A stretch of 48,931 nt of DNA from an uncultured Lachnospiraceae bacterium (GTDB lineage Bacteria; Bacillota; Clostridia; Lachnospirales; Lachnospiraceae), in contig CAJUFU010000002.1 of the NCBI GenBank assembly GCA_910585555.1, forward strand, positions 1 through 48,931, read 5' to 3'. The notes under the pieces were generated by a model that saw only the letters and a list, made by a program, of their open reading frames with translations, searched no databases and had not been told where the DNA came from. A program made the translations under genes and the position numbers. Below are positions 43,126 through 48,931 of this stretch, piece after piece; within the stretch, counting starts at the first letter, position 1; each line of letters begins with the position of its first letter.

Positions 43126-44334
43126 ATGGCTGATTATATAGATTTTTTTCATAAATACATCATGAGCTCTATCCAAATAGTAACTGGTCTTTATTATTTT
43201 ACCAAATTTTTAAAAAGGAAAGGCGGTCCTTTTTTATGTTACACCGATTGGCAGTCCATTATTTTATATGCGGCATTGACAGTTGAAATCATGCAGCTTA
43301 GTTATGGAATAGTCAATTCTTTATCCGGCATTTTATATCCATTAATATCTTCTTTTCATCAGGAAATCATTGCCATCATTTTTCTACTATTAGGAAATTC
43401 TGCCCTTCTATTGGCTGTACTCTGTTATCGTATGGTATACCATTATTTTTCATATGATGAAACAATAAAACAACAAAATATTCTGATCATTTTAACACCC
43501 ATGCTGATGATATTTCTCGTAGGCAAGTATATTAGTTCCATCATTTATGGAAACAAAATTGTTACCAATGGCAGAGAAATTACAGAACAAACACACCACT
43601 GTCATCTGTTTGTGATACAGCTTCTAAGTATGGTAAGTTTATTTTGTATCCTATCTGCTTATAGAAAGTTATTGCAAAATTTTCGTTTGAACACGGAACT
43701 ATCGTTATTGGAACAGGAAGAGCGCTCCTTAAATCAATATGTGGAAGAAGCCAAAGTCCGTTATGAAAAAACAAGGTCATTCCGCCATGATATCAAGAAC
43801 CATATCACTGTGGTAAAAGATCTTTTACAAAATGGCAGATCTAAACAGGCTCTAAATTATGTTCAAGATATGGCGGATATAACGCAGGAACTATCCTTCC
43901 CTTGTTATACCAATAACCCGGTGGCAGATATTTTGATTGGAAATAAACTGGGAATGGCAAAAAATATGGGAATCCATGTTAATTGTTCACTACTTTTGCC
44001 CTACCCTTGCTTTGTACGCGATATTGATTTTTGTATTGTTCTGTCAAATGCTTTGGATAATGCGATTACTGCCTGTAAAAATATAACTGAAAATATAGAA
44101 AAATATATCTGTGTGTCAGGACGTGTACAAGGTGATTTCATCTTATTAGAAGTGCAAAACAGTTTCCAGCAAAAAGAACTGCCACAAAAGGGAACCGGCC
44201 TGACAAATGTAAAAGCAGTGGCGGAAAAATACCATGGTGCAATGAGTATCAAGACACAAGGCACCACATTTCTTCTCAGTGTACTGCTTATCATTCCACA
44301 ACATGCGGTCAGCATCCCACAGCAAATCGATTAA
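43126..44334 (+). CDS. AgrC-like sensor histidine kinase (GHKL)
   Basis: This 402-residue membrane kinase has five or six spans in residues 1-200, a coiled linker and a GHKL kinase: phospho-His in FRHDIKNHITVVKDLL, the N-box LSNALDNAITAC and the G-box GTGLTNVKAVAEKYHG. It resembles AgrC/ComD peptide sensors, yet no AgrB protease or AgrD peptide gene is next to it. The ribosome site is weak (AGG next to ATG), so translation may be coupled to the regulator. Confidence 0.9.
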   Translation: MADYIDFFHKYIMSSIQIVTGLYYFTKFLKRKGGPFLCYTDWQSIILYAALTVEIMQLSYGIVNSLSGILYPLISSFHQEIIAIIFLLLGNSALLLAVLCYRMVYHYFSYDETIKQQNILIILTPMLMIFLVGKYISSIIYGNKIVTNGREITEQTHHCHLFVIQLLSMVSLFCILSAYRKLLQNFRLNTELSLLEQEERSLNQYVEEAKVRYEKTRSFRHDIKNHITVVKDLLQNGRSKQALNYVQDMADITQELSFPCYTNNPVADILIGNKLGMAKNMGIHVNCSLLLPYPCFVRDIDFCIVLSNALDNAITACKNITENIEKYICVSGRVQGDFILLEVQNSFQQKELPQKGTGLTNVKAVAEKYHGAMSIKTQGTTFLLSVLLIIPQHAVSIPQQID

Positions 44335-44421
44335 ATTCTGTCCTGATATGACGAAATGGATAATACAGGCGGAATTTATAAAAATATTCTGCCAATGACA
44401 AAACCAAAGGAGGATATTTAT

Positions 44422-44970
44422 ATGTCAATGGAAATCCATGAAAACCGTAATCTTTACAAGACCGATTATGCCAATCAACTGAAAGCAAAACCAAAGGAAG
44501 ACAAGGAAACTGAAAAGACACAAAATGAATCAAAAGCATCTGATCAATCAACTGCCATACAGGATGAGTATATCAGCAGTGCAAAATCAAATGTCAAACC
44601 AGACGGGCTGTACCATTTAGGCCGGGATGAAAATGGTAACCGGAAGGTTTATTTTAATGATCCCAAGAAAGCCGAAAACAAACAATCTCAGACAAAGCCT
44701 GACAAAGCACAAGACGACCCACAACCCAAAGCAACGTCAGCTTCTCCAGAAAAAACTGACGAGAAATGTACAACGAACACAGATAAAGTTGACCGGGAAA
44801 TCAAGAAGCTGAAAAATAAACAGCAACAGTTGGAGCAGCAGATTAGAATGGCTTCCGGCGATGAACAGAAAGTCAAAAAATTACAAAAAGAGCTGTCGCA
44901 GGTAGAAAATGAGTTAAGTCAAAAAGATAATGATACTTACAGGCGTCAACATGCCTCTGTATCCGAATAA
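44422..44970 (+). CDS. Hydrophilic coiled-coil protein of unknown function
   Basis: This 182-residue protein starts MSMEIHENRNLYKTDYANQL after AGGAGG. It is highly charged and rich in Lys, Glu, Gln and Ser, with a central segment (GLYHLGRDENGNRKVYF) and a C-terminal coiled coil (REIKKLKNKQQQLEQQIRM). It has no signal or membrane segment. The opening MSMEI recalls small Lachnospiraceae proteins of unknown function. It lies 87 bp after the sensor kinase and may be controlled by it. Confidence 0.75.
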   Translation: MSMEIHENRNLYKTDYANQLKAKPKEDKETEKTQNESKASDQSTAIQDEYISSAKSNVKPDGLYHLGRDENGNRKVYFNDPKKAENKQSQTKPDKAQDDPQPKATSASPEKTDEKCTTNTDKVDREIKKLKNKQQQLEQQIRMASGDEQKVKKLQKELSQVENELSQKDNDTYRRQHASVSE

Positions 44971-44997
44971 TCTGAAACAAATACGGCTTTAGTCGGC

Positions 44998-45036
44998 AAA
45001 GCGTTTGTTGGTAAATCCAATAAACGCTTTTATTAA
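44998..45036 (+). terminator. Terminator of the coiled-coil gene
   Basis: An 11-bp stem GCGTTTGTTGG / CCAATAAACGC (one G-U pair) extended by AAA/TTT, loop TAAAT, followed by TTTTATTAAT. It touches the stop of the convergent lipoprotein gene. Confidence 0.9.
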
Positions 45037-45671
45037 TCAAGAATGGCTTTTTCCAATACATAGAGCGCCCGCTCATTTTCTTCTAAGCAGTACGCTGTCA
45101 CCGCATCAGACCCTTTATCGGCCACTACCGTTGTATCTGCACCCAACTGTACAAAGCATACATAATCATCGATGGTCTCCATCCGGGAAGCCTTGGCCTT
45201 TCCCAGGTTTTGGGGATAATTTTTGTTATCCTCTATGATCGTACTGCGGTATTTCTCTATAGCCTGTTCTACCGTACTCACATAATCTTCTTTGGCATGG
45301 ATAATGATCATTGTATCGATATGAGAATCAAGGGCCTCTTTTTCCGCCAGAAAATCCACATACATATCGTCAGATATCCCTGTCAGTCTCTCCAATTCCT
45401 CCTTGCTCATATTAACCTCCGGCCAATAGTGATCTCCCAAAAGTTTCCTCACTTCTTCCTGCAGTTCCGGCAGTGTATAAAATTCCCGTTCTCTCTGCTC
45501 ATCTCCTTCCATGGCAGGAACCGGAAAATTACTGGCCTGCAGATCTTCCCCATCTCCTTTCGCCTCAAAATCCTGTCTGTTGTGGACCAGTTCATCTTCC
45601 GGCATACTGCTGCCGCATCCTGTCAACACAACCATCACTGAAAGTATCATCCACATTGCTTTTCTTCTCAT
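45033..45671 (-). CDS. DUF4358 lipoprotein
   Basis: This 212-residue lipoprotein has the signal MRRKAMWMILSVMVVLTGC with the lipobox Cys. The mature region looks like DUF4358 (LTGISDDMYVDFLAEKEALD, TMIIIHAKEDYVSTVEQAI). ATG 45671 follows GGAG at 5 nt. Such lipoproteins often accompany MBOAT-based surface acylation genes in Clostridia; here it is divergent from one. Function unknown. Confidence 0.85.
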   Translation of the reverse strand: MRRKAMWMILSVMVVLTGCGSSMPEDELVHNRQDFEAKGDGEDLQASNFPVPAMEGDEQREREFYTLPELQEEVRKLLGDHYWPEVNMSKEELERLTGISDDMYVDFLAEKEALDSHIDTMIIIHAKEDYVSTVEQAIEKYRSTIIEDNKNYPQNLGKAKASRMETIDDYVCFVQLGADTTVVADKGSDAVTAYCLEENERALYVLEKAILD

Positions 45672-45790
45672 ACTCACTCCATTTCTGCCCTCTGTCTATA
45701 GAATCCGTATTGAAAATAGGAAAACAGGGCATTACTTTATTGACTGCTTCTATACTGTTCTTTCATGCACCACACTAAAAGGTATTTAAC

Positions 45791-45826
45791 TTGTAAGCTG
45801 TGCACGAATTTGCTATACTATAGCAA
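45791..45826 (+). promoter_or_regulatory. MBOAT operon promoter with palindrome over the -10
   Basis: TTGTAA (45791-45796), a 17-bp spacer and an extended TGC-TATACT (45814-45819). A perfect palindrome TTGCTATA-C-TATAGCAA (45810-45826) covers the -10 and the predicted start, a good operator position. Confidence 0.7.
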
Positions 45827-45898
45827 GATATATCCAATTGTTATTATTTTTTACCTATATTAGAAAAATATGTATGCAGGAAGGAATTCCGGTATTTT

Positions 45899-47443
45899 AT
45901 GTTATTTAATTCCTATATTTTTATCTTCATCTTTCTGCCTGTGGCATTGATCGGATGGTACGGGCTCAATCGATACGGACGTTATCAACTGGCCAGTCTC
46001 TTTCTGGCCGGTATGTCTTTATGGTTTTATGGCTACTTTAATGTCAAATATCTGGCCATCATATTATGCAGTATTGGCATGAACTATGCCCTGAGTTACC
46101 TATTGACCAAAATCCCCACAAGCAGAACAGAAAAAGAAACAGTTGTCTCTAACGAAAAAGCACACCTGCCGCTTTTAAATCGCCTTGGTCTCCTGTCTGG
46201 CATCATTTTGAACCTGGGTATATTATTTTATTTCAAATATTATGATTTCTTTATTGAGAATATAAACCTTGCTTTCCATACGGATTTTAACTTAAAACAT
46301 ATCCTGCTGCCTCTGGGCATCAGCTTTTTTACCTTCCAGCAATTATCTTTTATCATAGACAGAGCGCTGGGCAGATGTGAGCATTATAGTTTTCTCAATT
46401 ACTTGACTTTCGTGACCTTCTTTCCACAGCTGATTGCAGGACCTATTGTACTGTATAAGGAAATGATTCCTCAATTTGAGGATAATTCCAGACGCCGGTT
46501 CGATGCTGCTTTCTTCGCAAGAGGAATTTATCTCTTTGTGCTGGGTCTTGCCAAAAAGGTGCTGTTAGCGGATACTTTCGGTCTGATGGCTAACTATGGA
46601 TTTGCGCAGACCTTCTCCTTAGACAGTATATCCACTATAATTGTAATTTTATCTTACACATTCGAGCTTTACTTTGATTTCAGCGGTTATTCCGATATGG
46701 CAATCGGCTTGGGCAGAATGTTTCATATTGAACTGCCAATAAACTTTAATTCGCCTTACCGTTCCTGCAGCATCAAAGAATTCTGGCAGCGCTGGCACAT
46801 CACTTTATCGCGCTTTTTTGTCACCTATGTCTATATTCCTCTGGGAGGCAGTAAAAAGGGCAAAGCGCGTATGCTGTTAAACACCTTTATTATTTTCCTC
46901 TTAAGCGGTCTATGGCACGGGGCCGCCTGGACTTACGTAGCCTGGGGCGCCATGCAGGGACTTCTGGTGGTCTGGGACAACTTAGGAATCATCGGTATTC
47001 AGGGACGGGAAGAAAAACGACCCTCCCGTTTCCACATTCCCCCATGGCTGGGCTGGATTTTTACTTTCTCTCTCTTCAATCTCTCCCTTTTCTTTTTCAG
47101 AAGCGAGAGTATGCTGGGAGCAATACAACTGTTTAAAAATCTTTTTGCAGGACAATATACCGGCAAAATTTATGAAGTGGCGGCGCAGCTTGATATCTCC
47201 GAAATTTATATCATCAGACAAGCTCTGGATATTGCTGCGCCCAGCATGGTGAACCATATATATCTGCTCTTTATGTTTGTGTTGTTCGCCTTTTCTTTCT
47301 TTCTTATCTTTAGAAGAAATGCCTATGAACGGGCAACAAACAATGAACTGACTTCAGGAAAATGCTGGGGAATCTGCATCCTTTTTGTATGGTGCGTTAT
47401 CTCTCTGTCTCAGGTAAGTACATTTTTGTATTTTAACTTTTAA
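45899..47443 (+). CDS. MBOAT-family O-acyltransferase (AlgI/DltB-like)
   Basis: This 514-residue polytopic protein begins MLFNSYIFIFIFLPVALIGW and has conserved MBOAT segments: ILLPLGISFFTFQQLSFIID, YFDFSGYSDMAIGLGRMF, REF-like IKEFWQRWHITLSRFF and the catalytic His in FLLSGLWHGAAWTYVAWGAM. It passes acyl groups (probably acetyl) across the membrane to a surface polymer, together with the next gene. AAGGAA lies about 12 nt before the ATG. The substrate is unknown. Confidence 0.94.
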   Translation: MLFNSYIFIFIFLPVALIGWYGLNRYGRYQLASLFLAGMSLWFYGYFNVKYLAIILCSIGMNYALSYLLTKIPTSRTEKETVVSNEKAHLPLLNRLGLLSGIILNLGILFYFKYYDFFIENINLAFHTDFNLKHILLPLGISFFTFQQLSFIIDRALGRCEHYSFLNYLTFVTFFPQLIAGPIVLYKEMIPQFEDNSRRRFDAAFFARGIYLFVLGLAKKVLLADTFGLMANYGFAQTFSLDSISTIIVILSYTFELYFDFSGYSDMAIGLGRMFHIELPINFNSPYRSCSIKEFWQRWHITLSRFFVTYVYIPLGGSKKGKARMLLNTFIIFLLSGLWHGAAWTYVAWGAMQGLLVVWDNLGIIGIQGREEKRPSRFHIPPWLGWIFTFSLFNLSLFFFRSESMLGAIQLFKNLFAGQYTGKIYEVAAQLDISEIYIIRQALDIAAPSMVNHIYLLFMFVLFAFSFFLIFRRNAYERATNNELTSGKCWGICILFVWCVISLSQVSTFLYFNF

Positions 47444-47454
47444 GGAAACCAATT

Positions 47455-48510
47455 ATGGAACAAAAATTTATCAGATTATTTTTCATAAGAACATGCATCC
47501 TGTTAACGGCATTGATAGGAATTGTGGTACTGTTTGACCCATTTTATCATTACCATAAACCGCTTCCGGGTCTAAAAGCAGTTTTGACAGACAAAGAATA
47601 TCAATGTGTAGGAACCTTACGTAACTTTGATTATAATGCACTCATCGTAGGGTCCTCTGTCTGTGAGAATTATAACAACGGCTGGTTTGACCAGGAATTT
47701 GACTGTAAGACCATCAAAGCCATACGCTCTTACGGTGCCACAGCAGATCTCTGTTATCTGTTGGATATCGCCTATGAAAACCACGATCTGGATTATATAT
47801 TTTATAATATAGACCCCTCTTCCCTGTCAGCAGATACGACCCCCACCTATGTATCTACGGGATGTCCCATGTATTTGTACGACAAAAACATCTTAAACGA
47901 CTATCACTATGTGTTGAATAAAGATGTGCTGATGGAAAAGCTTCCATATATGCTGGCCTATTCCTTTATCGGCAATTACGATGAGGGAGACTCCTATAAT
48001 TGGGCACAGTGGAAATACTTTGGCGCAGATCTGGCAACCGGACTCTACGGGCGCCTGCCATCTGTCAAAGAAATGCAGCCAGAAAATGTTAACGAAAAAG
48101 CCCTGGAGGGAAATATCTCACTTCTTACCGCCCAGGTAGAAGCGCATCCGGAAACGACTTTTAAGTTTTTCTTTTCACCCTACTCTATGCTTTGGTGGGA
48201 TAACGCTTACCGGACGGGAGAGAGAGACGCCGTAATCTATAATGAGAAGCAGGCCATAAAAACGCTGCTTGCTTATGATAATGTGGAAATATATTTTTAT
48301 CAGGATGACAAAGATACCATTACCAATCTGGACAACTATATGGACATGATTCATTTTTCCAAAGATATTAACCATCAGATTTATGAGAAACTAGCGAAAG
48401 GCGAAGGACGGCTTACTTTGGAAAATTATGAAAAACGCCTGGACGAGATGTATGTTTTGTCAGAAGAGATTGTGAAAACGGAAATTTTAAGGTATTATGA
48501 TAACAAATAA
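47455..48510 (+). CDS. SGNH-like acyltransferase partner of MBOAT
   Basis: This 351-residue protein has one N-terminal membrane span (about 8-27) and an outer domain with IVGSSVCENY (the likely Ser nucleophile), IRSYGATADLCYLLDIA and the C-terminal DMIHFS (D-x-x-H). This matches the SGNH-type proteins encoded beside MBOAT genes, which receive the acyl group and pass it to the polymer. It starts 11 bp after the MBOAT stop, with AAGGA before the ATG. Confidence 0.82.
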   Translation: MEQKFIRLFFIRTCILLTALIGIVVLFDPFYHYHKPLPGLKAVLTDKEYQCVGTLRNFDYNALIVGSSVCENYNNGWFDQEFDCKTIKAIRSYGATADLCYLLDIAYENHDLDYIFYNIDPSSLSADTTPTYVSTGCPMYLYDKNILNDYHYVLNKDVLMEKLPYMLAYSFIGNYDEGDSYNWAQWKYFGADLATGLYGRLPSVKEMQPENVNEKALEGNISLLTAQVEAHPETTFKFFFSPYSMLWWDNAYRTGERDAVIYNEKQAIKTLLAYDNVEIYFYQDDKDTITNLDNYMDMIHFSKDINHQIYEKLAKGEGRLTLENYEKRLDEMYVLSEEIVKTEILRYYDNK

Positions 48511-48565
48511 TGAAAAAAAGTATAAAAATCAGATTCTATAAGCGGTTCTGACATGGAGGAGTATC

Positions 48566-48931
48566 ATGAAATTTATTTCCTGGAATGTAAATGGACTAAG
48601 AGCCTGCGTTGGCAAGGGTTTTTTAGATTTCTTTAAGGAAGCGGATGCAGACATCTTCTGCCTGCAGGAGACAAAATTACAGGCAGGCCAGATTGACCTG
48701 GACTTGCCAGGTTACCATCAATATTGGAATTATGCTGAGAAAAAAGGCTACTCCGGCACGGCTGTCTTTACCAAAGAAGAGCCCTTAAATGTTTCTTATG
48801 GAATCGGTATCGAGGAACACGACCACGAAGGCCGCGTTATCACCTTAGAGTATCCCGAATTCTATTTTATCACAGTTTATACCCCCAATTCCCAAAATGA
48901 ACTGGCACGGTTGGATTACCGTATGAAATGG
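48566..48931 (+). CDS. xth: Exodeoxyribonuclease III, 3' end beyond the window
   Basis: The first 122 codons of an ExoIII/AP endonuclease are present. The start MKFISWNVNGLRACV, the metal-binding Glu in CLQETKLQ and GYSGTAVFTK are the family's N-terminal motifs; an active-site Tyr lies in TVYTPNSQ. It repairs abasic sites. GGAGG lies 6 nt before the ATG. The gene is cut by the window edge. Confidence 0.95.
   Translation, partial: MKFISWNVNGLRACVGKGFLDFFKEADADIFCLQETKLQAGQIDLDLPGYHQYWNYAEKKGYSGTAVFTKEEPLNVSYGIGIEEHDHEGRVITLEYPEFYFITVYTPNSQNELARLDYRMKW

Noticed and set aside
43126..44422. An AgrD-like peptide gene next to the sensor kinase
   Set aside because: No short frame with a ribosome site and a Cys- or Ser-containing autoinducer core followed by an acidic tail was found between 44335 and 44421.

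Overview
The window looks like chromosomal DNA of a gut-type Lachnospiraceae (Clostridia, Bacillota). The evidence is strong Shine-Dalgarno sites, AT-rich sigma-A promoters, two CUT1 sugar importers without their own ATPase, a FeoB-associated Cys-rich peptide, a TSCPD (TIGR03905-type) protein, a PDDEXK_9/AAA-ATPase_like protein, a DUF4358 lipoprotein and an MBOAT/SGNH pair. I see no rRNA, tRNA, CRISPR array, integrase or transposase gene.

Layout: 1-600 is a scar with gene fragments, including a GH43 xylosidase tail. 613-5760 (minus) holds S-adenosylhomocysteine metabolism genes (ahcY and an MTA/SAH deaminase), a degenerate EAL-HDOD protein and a D-2-hydroxyacid dehydrogenase. 5855-7223 is a 1.3-kb insert bounded by a perfect 29-bp direct repeat. 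It carries an AbiF/Abi_2 HEPN toxin gene, broken by one extra base, and two near-identical small RNA units. It lies exactly at the 3' end and terminator of an XRE regulator gene (7209-8018).

8479-15213 is a LacI-controlled operon: solute-binding lipoprotein, two permeases, a large predicted (alpha/alpha)6-barrel glycosidase and the lacI gene, with two perfect LacI-type palindromes upstream. pgi follows at 15409-16755. 17060-20929 (plus) encodes a giant 1289-residue flagellin. 22525-28425 is a second sugar operon (binding protein, two permeases, GH30 glycosidase) with a divergent AraC regulator whose leader contains nested repeats. 28379-33348 has a PDDEXK_9 ATPase/nuclease, a secreted protein, a MurG-like transferase, a TSCPD protein and two unknowns.

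33490-42157 (minus) is a tightly packed seven-gene operon that looks like an uncharacterised surface-glycan pathway: class II aldolase, tandem nucleotidyltransferase, a membrane GT-C domain fused to a uridine-kinase-like domain, HAD phosphatase, GT2, GDPD-like enzyme and a second GT-C. It is divergent from an Agr-like LytTR regulator and sensor kinase (42414-44334). The right end has a hydrophilic coiled-coil protein, a DUF4358 lipoprotein, an MBOAT acyltransferase with an SGNH-like partner, and the start of exodeoxyribonuclease III.

The strongest candidate for something unusual is the 1.3-kb abiF island: an RNA-antitoxin-like module with duplicated RNA, a frameshifted HEPN toxin and attachment-site-like direct repeats but no recombinase.
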